A stretch of DNA of 64,000 nt. Source: JBCBKL01 sp963922565. Lineage in GTDB: Bacteria; Pseudomonadota; Alphaproteobacteria; Rhodobacterales; Rhodobacteraceae. Position numbers and translations under genes: made by a program. A model generated the notes under the pieces. It did no database searches, was not told the DNA's origin, and saw only the letters and a program-made list of their open reading frames with translations. Positions 1 to 9,204 of the stretch are shown here, in pieces (positions within the stretch are counted from its first letter, which is position 1; the number at the start of each line of letters is the position of its first letter). The stretch covers positions 1-64,000 of the forward strand of contig CAWUIQ010000002.1 in the NCBI GenBank assembly GCA_963922565.1, given 5' to 3'.

Positions 1-8
1 GAAAGATT

Positions 9-82
9 TGGAGGCGAGTACCGGAATCGAACCGGTGTACACGGATTTGCAATCCGCTGCGTCACCACTCCGCCAACTCGCC
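9..82 (-). tRNA. tRNA-Cys (GCA)
   Basis: The minus strand folds as a complete 74-nt cloverleaf. The 7-bp acceptor stem pairs 76-82 with 13-19, and CCA is encoded at 9-11 after a T discriminator. A T-arm with the usual TTCGA-type loop lies at about 21-37. The anticodon arm is a 5-bp stem with loop TTGCAAA, giving anticodon GCA for cysteine. It lies about 150 bases upstream of, and on the opposite strand from, the first protein gene. Confidence 0.96.
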
Positions 83-229
83 GCCGGACTTTGGTGCAGG
101 CTTTGGCCTAGCTCAAAGGTTTGCGACGCGCAAGGGCAACACGTGCGAAAATGCTTTCCCAGACCGTTGCCGCATGCCCACATCTGTGGCACATCACACG
201 CGACACTCAGATCAATGTGAGGCCAGTGC

Positions 230-883
230 ATGGTTGACTTTTCGGCAAGGCGAACAGTGATGGTCGATACTCAGGTGCGTCCCGCGGATGTCACCAAGTT
301 TCCCATCATTGAGGCAATGCTTGCTGTTCCGCGCGAAGACTTCGTGCCAGTCGCGCTGCGCGAAGCGGCCTATCTGGGCGAAAACCTCGATTTGGGCGGC
401 AACCGGGTCATCCTTGAACCAAGAACGCTGGCCAAGTTGTTGGATGCGCTTGATATTCAGAAAACCGAGCTGGTGCTCGATATCGGCAGTTCCTACGGAT
501 ATTCGTCAGCCGTCATCGCCCGCCTGTCCGAAGCCGTGGTTGCGCTGGAAGACGACGAGGACGTGTCGCGTGAGGCGCAGGAAAGCCTGATGAGCCATGG
601 CGCGGACAACGCGGTCGTCCATCAGGGCCCGTTGGCAGAGGGTGCGGCCGGGCATGGCCCCTATGACGTGATCATCGTCCAAGGGGGCGTCGAGCAGGTT
701 CCGGACGCCGTTATCGACCAACTCAAGGACGGTGGTCGGATCGGCTGCATCTTTGTGGAGGGCGGACTTGGCGAGGCTCGTATCGGCTATAAGTCGAGTG
801 GCGGCGTTTCATGGCGCCGTGCCTTCCATGCCGGCGCACCGATCCTTGCCGGCTTTGACAAAACACACGAGTTCCAACTTTGA
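230..883 (+). CDS. Protein-L-isoaspartate O-methyltransferase family protein
   Basis: A 217-residue cytosolic protein of the PCMT fold. An N-terminal segment with the PREDFVP-type motif (about residues 34-40) precedes a Rossmann-like SAM-binding glycine motif, LDIGSSYGYSS (about residues 82-92). PCMT enzymes methylate isoaspartyl residues in damaged proteins. In Rhodobacterales this short version typically sits just before tolC, as it does here, and its true substrate is not established. The ATG at 230 has a GAGG 13 bases upstream; an in-frame ATG at 260 is an alternative start. Family assignment is firm, activity less so. Confidence 0.88.
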   Translation: MVDFSARRTVMVDTQVRPADVTKFPIIEAMLAVPREDFVPVALREAAYLGENLDLGGNRVILEPRTLAKLLDALDIQKTELVLDIGSSYGYSSAVIARLSEAVVALEDDEDVSREAQESLMSHGADNAVVHQGPLAEGAAGHGPYDVIIVQGGVEQVPDAVIDQLKDGGRIGCIFVEGGLGEARIGYKSSGGVSWRRAFHAGAPILAGFDKTHEFQL

Positions 884-938
884 AAAAACAATAACGGGAA
901 AAATACCCGCCAAAATTGAGGCAGAGGGAGACAGCACA

Positions 939-2357
939 ATGAAATTGCGCGGAATTGGACGCTTGAAGGCAGGACTGGCCGTTTTGACGGTGTCTGCCAT
1001 CATGGCCCAACCCAGTTGGTCCGAGACATTGGCCGATGCCCTTGTCGGTGCTTACAACCACAGCGGCTTGCTAGAGCAGAACCGGGCGCTTTTGCGCGCG
1101 GCGGATGAGGATGTCGCAAGTGCATCAGCCAGCCTGCTGCCAATCATCAACTGGACTGCCGATATCTCTCGCACATTCGGTGACTCGGCCTCGGCCTCAA
1201 CCGGTTTCTCCTCCCGGGACATCGGTAGCACCGAGGCGAGTGTGGGCCTGACGGCGCAGCTGCAGATTTACGATTCCGGTGCGGACAGGGCTCGCATCGA
1301 GGCGGAAAAGGAAAACGTCCTTGCCACGCGCGCTGGTCTGACATCGGTCGAGCAACAGATCCTGCTTCGCGCAGTGCGGGCATTCATGAACGTCATTCGC
1401 GCAGTCGAGAACGTTGCCCTGCGCGAAAACAATGTGCGCCTTCTGACCGAGGAACTGCGCGCCGCCCAGGACCGTTTCGATGTGGGTGAGGTGACGCGGA
1501 CCGATGTTGCACTGGCCGAGTCAGCCTTGGCCGAGGCGCGCAGCGGTCTTGCCGCGGCTCAGGGTGACCTGCTTCAGGCGCAAGAAGAGTATCGGAATGC
1601 GGTTGGACGGCGCCCCGGGTCGCTGACGGCGCCGCGTGCTTTGCCACGGGCGCCTTCGGATCTCGATGGTAACAAATCGCTCGCCTATCGGTCGAACCCT
1701 GACCTCGCTCAGGCGCAGCGGCTCGTATCCGCGGCCGAACTGAACATTATTGCAGCCGAGGCCGATATGAACCCGGTCGTCACGCTTGATGGATCGCTGA
1801 CGGCGCGGGAGGACCTTGACGACGAAGGCTTTACCCGCAGCGGCACCGTTGGCATCGGCCTCAGCGGCCCGATCTATCGCGGCGGATCTTTGTCATCCGT
1901 GGCGCGGCGTGCGATTGCAAACCGTGATGCACAGCGCGCAAACCTGCACCAGGTGCGTCACAACATCGAACAATCCGTCGGCGACGCCTATGCCGATCTC
2001 TTGGCATCCCGGGCACAGCTGGAAGCGTCCGAGCGCCAAATCCGCGCGGCCCGCATCGCCTTCCAGGGTGTTCGCGAAGAGGCGACACTCGGTGCCCGTA
2101 CGACGCTGGATGTCCTCGATGCCGAGCAGGAGCTGCTTGATGCCCAGGCCAACCGGATCGCGGCTCAGGCTGATCTCTACATCTCGGCCTATGAACTTCT
2201 GGAAGCGACAGGTCAGTTGACGGCCGAACGGCTGGGACTGCCTGTTCAAACCTATGACCCCGCAGCCTATTACAATCTGGTCAAAGACGGTGTGGCCAAA
2301 CGCAGCCGTCAGGGCCAGCAGCTTGATCGTGTGTTGAAGTCGCTTCAAAAGAACTGA
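939..2357 (+). CDS. tolC: TolC family outer membrane channel protein
   Basis: An outer-membrane efflux and type I secretion duct of 472 residues. The start at 939 gives an n-region MKLRGIGRLK, a hydrophobic stretch and a likely signal peptidase site near PSWSE (about residue 28). Two TolC repeats follow, each dominated by long Ala/Gln/Glu/Arg-rich helices that would form the periplasmic barrel. The reading frame extends upstream to 732, but that part overlaps the preceding gene in another frame and encodes no signal peptide. It lies 55 bases after the PCMT gene and 74 before the DUF2497 gene. This is probably the housekeeping TolC, distinct from the dedicated copy at 33960. Confidence 0.93.
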   Translation: MKLRGIGRLKAGLAVLTVSAIMAQPSWSETLADALVGAYNHSGLLEQNRALLRAADEDVASASASLLPIINWTADISRTFGDSASASTGFSSRDIGSTEASVGLTAQLQIYDSGADRARIEAEKENVLATRAGLTSVEQQILLRAVRAFMNVIRAVENVALRENNVRLLTEELRAAQDRFDVGEVTRTDVALAESALAEARSGLAAAQGDLLQAQEEYRNAVGRRPGSLTAPRALPRAPSDLDGNKSLAYRSNPDLAQAQRLVSAAELNIIAAEADMNPVVTLDGSLTAREDLDDEGFTRSGTVGIGLSGPIYRGGSLSSVARRAIANRDAQRANLHQVRHNIEQSVGDAYADLLASRAQLEASERQIRAARIAFQGVREEATLGARTTLDVLDAEQELLDAQANRIAAQADLYISAYELLEATGQLTAERLGLPVQTYDPAAYYNLVKDGVAKRSRQGQQLDRVLKSLQKN

Positions 2358-2431
2358 CAATTATCGGCACTGGTTGTGCGAAAAGTAGCGCGCATGTAGA
2401 ATTCGCGTAATGGTTTAAGAGTGGTGCTCGC

Positions 2432-3388
2432 ATGTCTGATCCAATGACGAATACAGAGGTAGAAGACATCCTGTCGTCAATTCGTCGGCTTGTTTCTGAC
2501 GACAAGCGCGGTGATCGTACGCCCGAAGCACCGGACCGTCTGGTCCTGACACCGTCGCTGCGCGTCGGGGATCAGGCGGAGCAAGACCCGGAAACTCCGG
2601 AACAAGAGATGGCCGACAAAGACGAAACCGAGAAGGAAGCCGTTGAATCCGCCGCTGATGACGCGGGGGTCGAAACCAAGTCGGATGCTCTTCCGTTAAG
2701 GGAAGAGCAGCGTCTTGACCCTGTTGGTACGGACGATCCGCTTGCTCAGAAGATTGCTGCTCTCGAAGCTTTGGTGGCACGTCGCCAAGACGGGTGGGAG
2801 CCGGACGGCACAGATGCGAGCCCGAATGCCGGCACGGATGCCGAAACGCTTGCATGGCAGGACGAGACACCGGCCAAGGCTGAGACCAGCGGTTTTTATA
2901 ACTTGTCACCGGACGAGATGATCCCCGACGCTGAATTCGAAATGGCCAGCAATGGCGACGATGACGCGCAGGCGGCGGATGATACTGAAACCGCTGCCGA
3001 GGCCAAGGAAGCGGGCACCGGTACCGAAACGCCTACTGTAGATGCCGCAAATGCCGAAGCCTCGGAGCAGGAAAGTTCGAAAGCGGATGCTTCTGACGAT
3101 GAGCCAGCCGGTGCCGTATTCCATCGAAGCCCGCACGGTTCCGCGTCGTCGAGTGAGACTGCCGACAAGGCCAGTGGCGCTGGAAAGCACGACAAGGCGG
3201 ATGGCGACACGTCAAGCGGTGTGTTCTTCGAAGAAGAGATCATCGATGAAGAGGCGCTGCGCGAACTGATCAGCGATATTGTGCGGCAGGAATTGCAGGG
3301 TGCTCTGGGCGAAAGGATCACGCGCAACGTGCGCAAGCTGGTTCGCCGCGAGATCCATCGCGCGCTGGCGGCTCAGGACCTCGAATAG
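2432..3388 (+). CDS. DUF2497 (PopZ-like) protein
   Basis: A 318-residue acidic protein. A short conserved N-terminal helix (MTNTEVEDILSSIRRLV, about residues 5-21) is followed by a long low-complexity Asp/Glu/Ala-rich linker. A conserved C-terminal helical block from about residue 270 is rich in Glu, Arg and Leu and ends RALAAQDLE. This architecture matches DUF2497, the family of the Caulobacter polar scaffold PopZ, where the C-terminus oligomerises and the acidic linker is disordered. A polar organising role here is inferred from family only. It follows tolC closely and may be co-transcribed. Confidence 0.82.
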   Translation: MSDPMTNTEVEDILSSIRRLVSDDKRGDRTPEAPDRLVLTPSLRVGDQAEQDPETPEQEMADKDETEKEAVESAADDAGVETKSDALPLREEQRLDPVGTDDPLAQKIAALEALVARRQDGWEPDGTDASPNAGTDAETLAWQDETPAKAETSGFYNLSPDEMIPDAEFEMASNGDDDAQAADDTETAAEAKEAGTGTETPTVDAANAEASEQESSKADASDDEPAGAVFHRSPHGSASSSETADKASGAGKHDKADGDTSSGVFFEEEIIDEEALRELISDIVRQELQGALGERITRNVRKLVRREIHRALAAQDLE

Positions 3389-3470
3389 ATCAGCCAGACC
3401 GAGGCGGGCGTTTTTTGTGGGGCGTCGATCGATGTCGTCCTGTGCTCAGTACGACCCCCAAAAATGAAAG

Positions 3471-3490
3471 GCGCGCCCGTATGGGCGCGC
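3471..3490 (-). terminator. Hairpin terminator for the DUF6280 gene
   Basis: A perfect 8-bp GC stem (3471-3478 with 3483-3490) with a GTAT loop. Read on the minus strand it is followed by CTTTCATTTTT, a T-rich tail, so it mainly terminates the leftward gene ending at 3516. Rightward the tail is weak (TCTTCAAT), so it may also act modestly on the gene ending at 3388. Confidence 0.75.
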
Positions 3491-3515
3491 TCTTCAATAC
3501 ACGGTTAATGGAGTA

Positions 3516-3839
3516 TTAAGCGGCTTCTGCCTGTTGCGCCGCGGCATGCCGACGCTCGGATTCTTCGCGCGACAGCGCGACCGAGGTGCGAACACCCTTG
3601 CCAACAAATTCCATCAGACCCTCGACAACGCGTTCGTTCGGATCGATCCCGGCGCAGGAGAGCACTTCGCGACCATCGCGCGAGCGTGCCCAACGGGCGA
3701 TCTGCTCAGGCCCGTTGCCATATTTCTTGTCGTCCGCAATAGCGTCGTCCAATGCAGCCAACACAACGGCTGCGAACAGTTTGCGCGCACGATTGCCCTG
3801 TTCGTTGTTAAAGGCCGTGCCGTCAACGAAGTCTTTCAT
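3516..3839 (-). CDS. DUF6280-type conserved small protein
   Basis: A 107-residue soluble protein starting MKDFVDGTAFNNEQGNRARK. It is strongly helical with a charged, Ala-rich C-terminus and no signal peptide or membrane segment. It resembles the small conserved roseobacter family annotated as DUF6280, whose function is unknown. The gene stands alone, divergent from efp across 220 bases, and ends at a strong hairpin. Codon use matches the surrounding core genes, so it is unlikely to be a spurious frame. Confidence 0.78.
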   Translation of the reverse strand: MKDFVDGTAFNNEQGNRARKLFAAVVLAALDDAIADDKKYGNGPEQIARWARSRDGREVLSCAGIDPNERVVEGLMEFVGKGVRTSVALSREESERRHAAAQQAEAA

Positions 3840-4059
3840 TCGTCGTCCTTCCTATTATTCTTGCTCTTGTGTTTTTCGGCGTGGCGCTGGTTATGACCGA
3901 TATGTAACGATTCGGATACCCCGAAATTGCATAGCTCCCATGCATGAGATACATACCTAGCCATGCGAAACAACGACATTTCGTTGCCTTGCGGCGCCAC
4001 TACCCGCGAGATATAGGGATTGGCAACAAATCATCAACCTTTCGACAAGCTTCTGACAC

Positions 4060-4623
4060 ATGCCAAAAATCAACGGTAACGAAATCCGTCCAGGGAACGT
4101 TCTGGAACACAATGACGGCCTTTGGGCCGCCGTGAAGGTCGACCACGTAAAGCCCGGCAAGGGGGGTGCATTTGCCCAGGTCGAGCTGCGCAACCTCCGC
4201 AACGGCTCAAAACTGAACGAAAGATTTCGCAGCGCGGACAAGGTCGAACGGGTGCGGCTTGAACAGAAAGATCAGCAGTTCCTGTACGAAAGCGACGGGA
4301 TGCTCGTTTTCATGGATTCAGAGACCTACGAACAGATCGAACTCCCGTCCGAATTGCTGGGTGAACGCCGCCCGTTTCTGCAGGATGGCATGACGATTGT
4401 CGTCGAGTTTTATGAGGCCGAAGCCCTCAATGCGACGCTGCCGCAAAAGGTGACCTGCAAGGTCGTCGAAACCGAACCGGTGGTCAAAGGCCAAACGGCC
4501 GCGAATAGCTTCAAGCCCGCGGTTCTCGATAACGGCGTCAAGGTCATGGTGCCGCCCTTCGTCGGCCCGGACGAAGACATCGTCGTTAACACCGAGACGA
4601 TGGAATACACCGAACGGGCCTGA
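4060..4623 (+). CDS. efp: Translation elongation factor P
   Basis: A 187-residue protein with the three-barrel EF-P layout. EF-P binds between the P and E sites of stalled ribosomes and promotes peptide-bond formation at polyproline stretches. Lysine 34 lies in VKPGKGG, the position modified in many bacteria. The N-terminal MPKINGNEIRPGNVL and the C-terminal OB-fold end (EDIVVNTETMEYTERA) are full length. No modification gene (epmA, epmB, earP) is in the window. The gene appears monocistronic and converges with the oxidoreductase at 4642. Confidence 0.97.
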   Translation: MPKINGNEIRPGNVLEHNDGLWAAVKVDHVKPGKGGAFAQVELRNLRNGSKLNERFRSADKVERVRLEQKDQQFLYESDGMLVFMDSETYEQIELPSELLGERRPFLQDGMTIVVEFYEAEALNATLPQKVTCKVVETEPVVKGQTAANSFKPAVLDNGVKVMVPPFVGPDEDIVVNTETMEYTERA

Positions 4624-4641
4624 TTGGGGCACGGGGGCCGT

Positions 4642-5679
4642 TCAGATCAGCTTAACGATCTGCTTGCCGCGGTTGCGGCCCTGCAGCAGGCCTATGAAAG
4701 CGGTTGGCGCGTTTTCCAGCCCTTCGGCGATATCCTCGACTGTCACGATCTCACCTTTGGCGAGCTTCGGCGCGACTTCTGCCAGAAAGGTGGGGTACTG
4801 ATCCCAGTGGTTCGAGATAATGAAGCCGTTCACACTGAGGAAGTTGACCAGGATCGTGCGCCATAGCCTCGGCACCTGCAGGCCTGCACCCGCATCCGCG
4901 CCCAGACCGCCGGCATTGTACCAGGAGATCATGCCGCAGACCGGGATGCGACCATGCGGGTTCATCATCGGGACCACAGCCTCCAACACCTTGCCGCCGA
5001 CATTCTCGAAATAGATGTCGATGCCGTCCGGGCAGGCCTCACCCAGTGCTGTGCGGAGCGCCTTTGCGTCATCGTATGCGCGGTGATCTATGCAGGCGTC
5101 AAAGCCGAAGGTTTCCGTGGCCAAGGCGCATTTGTCGGCGCCCCCTGCGATGCCGACCGCTCGCAGACCATAGGACTTGGCCAGCTGCCCGACCATGCTG
5201 CCAACCGGCCCCGTTGCGGCGGCAACCACCAGCGTTTCGCCCTCTTTCGGGCGACCGTATTCATTCAATCCGAACCAGCCGGTAAAGCCGGGCATGCCAA
5301 GAACACCAAGCGCCGCGGTGATCGGCATTATGGTGGGGTCGATCTTGCGAAGCAGATTGGCGGGTTGGACAGCATGCGTCGCCCAGCCGAACATGCCAAA
5401 GGCAAAATCACCGGGTTCAAAGGCGTCGGAGTTGGAGGCGATCACTTCGCCCACGCCGCCCCCTTCCATTGTGCCGCCAATCGGAACGGGTGCCGCGTAG
5501 GACTTTGCATCATCCATCCTGCCGCGCATGTAGGGGTCGAGCGACATATAGTGGACGCGCACCAGCACCTCGCCATCACCGGGCTCCGGAACGGCATCGC
5601 TGACAAGATTGAAGTTTTCCGCGCTCGGTGCGTCGCTGGGGCGGCTGGCCAGTGTGATCCGCTGCATTTCTTCTGTCAT
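4642..5679 (-). CDS. NADP-dependent oxidoreductase, CurA/alkenal-reductase type
   Basis: A 345-residue zinc-independent medium-chain dehydrogenase/reductase. An N-terminal GroES-like fold includes SLDPYMRGRM. The dinucleotide-binding motif AAATGPVGSMVGQLAKSYG is followed by a GGADK loop typical of NADPH binding in this subfamily. Relatives (curcumin reductase CurA, leukotriene B4 dehydrogenase) reduce the double bond of enones. The ATG at 5679 is preceded by GGAGGGATCAA, a strong ribosome site, so the longer upstream frame to 5916 is not used. The gene is divergent from the inositol monophosphatase gene, about 105 bases apart. Confidence 0.93.
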   Translation of the reverse strand: MTEEMQRITLASRPSDAPSAENFNLVSDAVPEPGDGEVLVRVHYMSLDPYMRGRMDDAKSYAAPVPIGGTMEGGGVGEVIASNSDAFEPGDFAFGMFGWATHAVQPANLLRKIDPTIMPITAALGVLGMPGFTGWFGLNEYGRPKEGETLVVAAATGPVGSMVGQLAKSYGLRAVGIAGGADKCALATETFGFDACIDHRAYDDAKALRTALGEACPDGIDIYFENVGGKVLEAVVPMMNPHGRIPVCGMISWYNAGGLGADAGAGLQVPRLWRTILVNFLSVNGFIISNHWDQYPTFLAEVAPKLAKGEIVTVEDIAEGLENAPTAFIGLLQGRNRGKQIVKLI

Positions 5680-5785
5680 TTGATCCCTCCTCGGTTGTAT
5701 CGAAGGTGCGATCCCATTGCCCCCTTGGCAAGCCCAACCGTGGGGCGTATAGCCCGCCTCTGACTTTTTTGCGGAGACCGGATTC

Positions 5786-6571
5786 ATGCAAGGCAGCGCG
5801 AACCTCAACATCATGATCAAGGCCGCGCGCAAAGCGGGCCGGTCGCTGGTTAAGGATTTCCGCGAGGTCGAAAACCTGCAGGTATCGATGAAGGGGGCTG
5901 GCGACTTCGTCAGCAAGGCGGATCTGGCTGCCGAGGAAATCCTTAAGGAAGAATTGCGCGGCGCCCGACCGAACTATGGCTGGCTGGCGGAAGAGGGCGG
6001 TGAGGAAGACGGTGAAGACCCCACACGCCGTTGGATCGTCGATCCGCTTGATGGAACCACGAATTTCCTGCACGGCCTGCCGCACTGGGCTGTTTCAATC
6101 GCGCTCGAGCACAAGGGCGAGATCGTGGCCGGTGTCATCTTCGATGCCGCCAAGGACGAAATGTATGTTGCCGAAAAAGGCAACGGCGCGTGGATGAACG
6201 ACCATCGTCTGCGCGTCTCGGGTCGCTCAAAGATGATCGAGGCTGTCTTCTCGACCGGTTTGCCTTTTGGGGGCCGCGCCGACCTGCCCGAAACGCTACA
6301 GGATCTCGCCCGGCTGCTTCCCGGCTGCGCGGGTGTGCGCCGGTGGGGCGCGGCGGCGCTGGATTTGGCCTATGTCGCGGCCGGTCGCTATGACGGGTTC
6401 TGGGAACGTCGCCTGAATGCGTGGGACATCGCGGCGGGCATTATTATTGTCCGCGAAGCTGGCGGCCTTGTCGAGCCGCTTGACCCCAAAGGGGATGCGC
6501 TGGCCGATGGCGAGGTGATCTGCGCCAACTCCGAAATCTTTGCGCCATTCGCCAAGACCATCCGCGGTTAG
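5786..6571 (+). CDS. suhB: Inositol monophosphatase family protein
   Basis: A 261-residue Mg-dependent sugar phosphatase of the FIG superfamily. All hallmark motifs are visible: the metal-binding Glu region (about residues 69-77), WIVDPLDGTTNFLHGLP (about residues 88-104) and WDIAAGIIIVREAGG near residue 215. The family hydrolyses inositol phosphates and related sugar phosphates; in E. coli SuhB also has an rRNA-processing role. Length and motifs are intact. It converges tail to tail with the rhomboid gene (11-base gap), where a CGGCG/CGCCG hairpin overlaps the stop region. Confidence 0.93.
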   Translation: MQGSANLNIMIKAARKAGRSLVKDFREVENLQVSMKGAGDFVSKADLAAEEILKEELRGARPNYGWLAEEGGEEDGEDPTRRWIVDPLDGTTNFLHGLPHWAVSIALEHKGEIVAGVIFDAAKDEMYVAEKGNGAWMNDHRLRVSGRSKMIEAVFSTGLPFGGRADLPETLQDLARLLPGCAGVRRWGAAALDLAYVAAGRYDGFWERRLNAWDIAAGIIIVREAGGLVEPLDPKGDALADGEVICANSEIFAPFAKTIRG

Positions 6572-6581
6572 GCGCGGCGTT

Positions 6582-7319
6582 TCAGCGCCGTCGCACTTTT
6601 GGGATGTTGGATGATGTGTATCGCGCTTCGGGATGAGGCGGATGCCCGTGGGTCCGTCTCCAGAAATCGGGGCCGCCCCTGCGGAGCCAAAGGGGCAGGG
6701 TGAGCACAAGACCCGCGACAAACCCACCGGCATGGGCCCAATAAGCCACGCCGCCTGCCTCCGGATCGGCGCCGACGCCCCCGACGAACTGCATGCCAAA
6801 CCAGATGGCCAACATCAGCCAGGCCGGGATGGGGATGATCCGGATAATGATGATGAAGAACAGCAGGATATCGACGCGGGCCTTGGGAAACATCAAAAGA
6901 TAGCTGCCCATGACGCCGGCGATGGCGCCAGAGGCCCCAACGGTCGGAACGTTCGAGTAGGGTGCCGAGACGATCTGGACGAGGCTCGCGGCTATGCCGG
7001 ACGCTAGATAGAACATCAGGTAACGAAAATGCCCCATCTCATCCTCGACATTATCGCCGAAGATGAAGAGGAACAGCATGTTCCCAGCCAGATGCAGAAT
7101 GCCGCCGTGCAGGAACATCGAGGATACCAATGAAAACGCGTTCTCTCCCGCCGTGATCCGGGCCGGGATCATGGCCCAGTCGAAGAAAAACAGGTTCAGC
7201 ATCCGTGGGTCCGTGAACAGCTGGAAGTATCCGAGGAATACAACGATGTTCAGGGCCATCAGGCCGTAGGTCACGTAAGGCACACGGCCAGATGGATTGT
7301 GGTCGCGAATGGGAAACAT
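6582..7319 (-). CDS. Rhomboid family intramembrane serine protease
   Basis: A 245-residue polytopic inner-membrane protein with about six hydrophobic helices. The catalytic serine lies in GASGAIAG and the catalytic histidine in YWAHAGGFVAGL. The conserved HGGILHLAGNMLFLFIFG segment matches the rhomboid HxxxN region. Rhomboids cleave transmembrane segments of client proteins, and no client is evident nearby. The C-terminal tail is Arg/Pro-rich and cytoplasmic. It is not obviously part of the sugar operon that ends at 7398, being transcribed in the same direction 78 bases later. Confidence 0.93.
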   Translation of the reverse strand: MFPIRDHNPSGRVPYVTYGLMALNIVVFLGYFQLFTDPRMLNLFFFDWAMIPARITAGENAFSLVSSMFLHGGILHLAGNMLFLFIFGDNVEDEMGHFRYLMFYLASGIAASLVQIVSAPYSNVPTVGASGAIAGVMGSYLLMFPKARVDILLFFIIIIRIIPIPAWLMLAIWFGMQFVGGVGADPEAGGVAYWAHAGGFVAGLVLTLPLWLRRGGPDFWRRTHGHPPHPEARYTSSNIPKVRRR

Positions 7320-7397
7320 GCCGCGAAGCTGGCCCGGCGCCGAGCCTAGGTCAAGTTGGCAATAAGACCGCAGGCACGACAGCCGTCATTGTGGGAT

Positions 7398-8051
7398 CTA
7401 TCCAACGGCTTCCCTTGCATCTTGCGCGGTGCCGTACCGTGGAAGATCAGCTGTCGTCTTGCCATGAGCCGCCATGACCGTATCGCGAACAAATGCGATA
7501 TGGGCCGTTTCTTCTATGATTTCGGCCAGGTATTGCGCTTTCATCAGCGTCGATCCCACGCCAATGGTCCCGTGATTTGCCAGAACCGCCGCGACAATGT
7601 TCTGGTCTTTGAACACCGGGCTGATCTCTTTGTCGGTCTGGGGGCCACCGGCAGGGGACAGCGGGATGAGCGGCATTCGCCCAATTTTTTCTATGGTTTG
7701 GACGGTCAGGCACGGGATCTCGATCCCGGCGCTTGCGTAACCCGTCGCCCATGGGCTGTGGCAATGGACGACCGCGCGGATGTCGTCCCGGATCCGATAT
7801 AGATCGAGATGAAAATCGAGGTCCTTGGAGGGTTTGTAGGGTGAGTCTTCAATGGTGCCGTCCAGATGCACAACCTGAAGGTTTTCGCGGCTGCATTCAT
7901 TGAAACCGACGCCCGACGGCTTGATCACAATCGCATCGGCACTGTCCAGCCGAGCGGAAAGATTTCCACCGGCATTCGTTTGCAACCGCAAGTCAAAGCA
8001 CCGTTTGGCGGTGGCGATCAGTGCATCTTTCTTTTCGATCAGGTCGTCCAT
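7398..8051 (-). CDS. Class II aldolase/adducin family protein
   Basis: A 217-residue zinc-dependent aldolase or epimerase-type protein. Family motifs include NAGGNLSAR (phosphate-binding loop), VVHCHSPWA (metal His pair), and ANHGTIGVG further on (third His region). Members split or form ketose 1-phosphates such as fuculose 1-phosphate, or act as epimerases or decarboxylases on related acids. It is the last gene of the leftward ABC-importer operon, 10 bases after the Tm-1-like gene, implying a sugar-derived substrate. A second, unrelated-looking class II aldolase lies at 16200 in the rightward operon. Confidence 0.88.
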   Translation of the reverse strand: MDDLIEKKDALIATAKRCFDLRLQTNAGGNLSARLDSADAIVIKPSGVGFNECSRENLQVVHLDGTIEDSPYKPSKDLDFHLDLYRIRDDIRAVVHCHSPWATGYASAGIEIPCLTVQTIEKIGRMPLIPLSPAGGPQTDKEISPVFKDQNIVAAVLANHGTIGVGSTLMKAQYLAEIIEETAHIAFVRDTVMAAHGKTTADLPRYGTAQDAREAVG

Positions 8052-8061
8052 GGTTCGTCCT

Positions 8062-9201
8062 TTATGCAGACAGTTCCGCCAAGGTGGCCGTAATGTTCGC
8101 CGTCACTTCTGGGGCAAACAGATGAGCATCCAGTCGGGTAACCGGTATGGCGGAGTTCAATTGCGTTTCGAGCGTTTCGGCACAAATCGCGCGCAAGTCC
8201 GGGTCTTCGATCGCGCCGCCGGGTCGGTCATGATGCGAGAACCCGCCCATCGGCAAAATGACCGCGCATGGACCTTTGATGCCGTTTAGTGCTGCGGCGA
8301 GCTTTGAACTCACGTGCTCCATCTCGTCTCCGGTCAATTTCACATGCGTGAAGAGCGGTGAGTGTCGGTAGTGCGGCCTTGCCAAAAGGTGGTCGGGCAC
8401 AGAATTGAGTTGCCCCAGACCGACAAAGTTCAACGCACCGGGCAGCACGATCCGCGGCACGTTACCCCCGGCGGTGAACCGATCCGGCATCGCGACGTGC
8501 GCCCCGGCAACATGCAGACGGGTCAGTTCATGCGGTGTCAGGTCGATGATGGCGTCGAATGCGTCACTTGCTGCAAACCGGGAAAAGGCCGCGCCGCCAA
8601 AACCGTTGGAGTGAAACACCGTCGTTTCGCGCCCTTGATCCGCGAAGGCTTTGATCAATGGCCTGACTGCCCCCTCCGTGGCCCCAAGCGCCGTTAGGCC
8701 CACGGACGGCTTAATGTCGGTCAGCTCGCCCTTGTGGCGCTTCTGGCAAAGGCCAGCGGCAATGAGCGCAGTGTTTTCCAAGGCGTCGCGCAGCACCCCG
8801 TTAAGCCCAGAGATGTCGGCCAGTGTGGGTACCAGTACGATCGCGTTGTCGGCCACGGCAAAGCGCGGGTCGAAGGGCAGCGTCGTGCACAGCACTTTTG
8901 GAAAGGAAATCGGAAGGCTGCGCATGATCTGCAGGGCGATTTCGGCACCGGTGCCGCCCCCAATACCCACCACGACTTCTGCGCCTGCCGTGATCTTGTC
9001 GACGATCTCTGAAATTGCCCGCTCCGCTGTGGCGTTCATGGCCCGGGACTTGGCGTCGCCCGCCAGGATCTGCCCCTTCGCGGCCAGCGACGTGTCGATG
9101 ACTTCAAAGCTGATGCCGGCAGCGTCAAGCTTGTCTGTGAGGTACCCCGTTTCTTCCCCTTTGGTCTCCAGCGTAGCGAGGACCAATGCACGAACGGCCA
9201 T
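8062..9201 (-). CDS. Tm-1-like ATP-binding domain protein (UPF0261)
   Basis: A 379-residue cytosolic protein opening MAVRALVLATLETKGEE. The N-terminal half has glycine-rich loops (VVGIGGGTGAEIAL) and the C-terminal half ends in a barrel-like region with PMGGFSHHDRPGG. This matches the Tm-1-like/UPF0261 family, named from a plant virus-resistance protein, whose N-terminal domain binds ATP in plant homologues. Its bacterial reaction is not established. It is three bases from the MalG-type permease gene and ten from the aldolase, so it very probably acts in the same catabolic pathway. Confidence 0.85.
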   Translation of the reverse strand: MAVRALVLATLETKGEETGYLTDKLDAAGISFEVIDTSLAAKGQILAGDAKSRAMNATAERAISEIVDKITAGAEVVVGIGGGTGAEIALQIMRSLPISFPKVLCTTLPFDPRFAVADNAIVLVPTLADISGLNGVLRDALENTALIAAGLCQKRHKGELTDIKPSVGLTALGATEGAVRPLIKAFADQGRETTVFHSNGFGGAAFSRFAASDAFDAIIDLTPHELTRLHVAGAHVAMPDRFTAGGNVPRIVLPGALNFVGLGQLNSVPDHLLARPHYRHSPLFTHVKLTGDEMEHVSSKLAAALNGIKGPCAVILPMGGFSHHDRPGGAIEDPDLRAICAETLETQLNSAIPVTRLDAHLFAPEVTANITATLAELSA

Positions 9202-9204
9202 TGT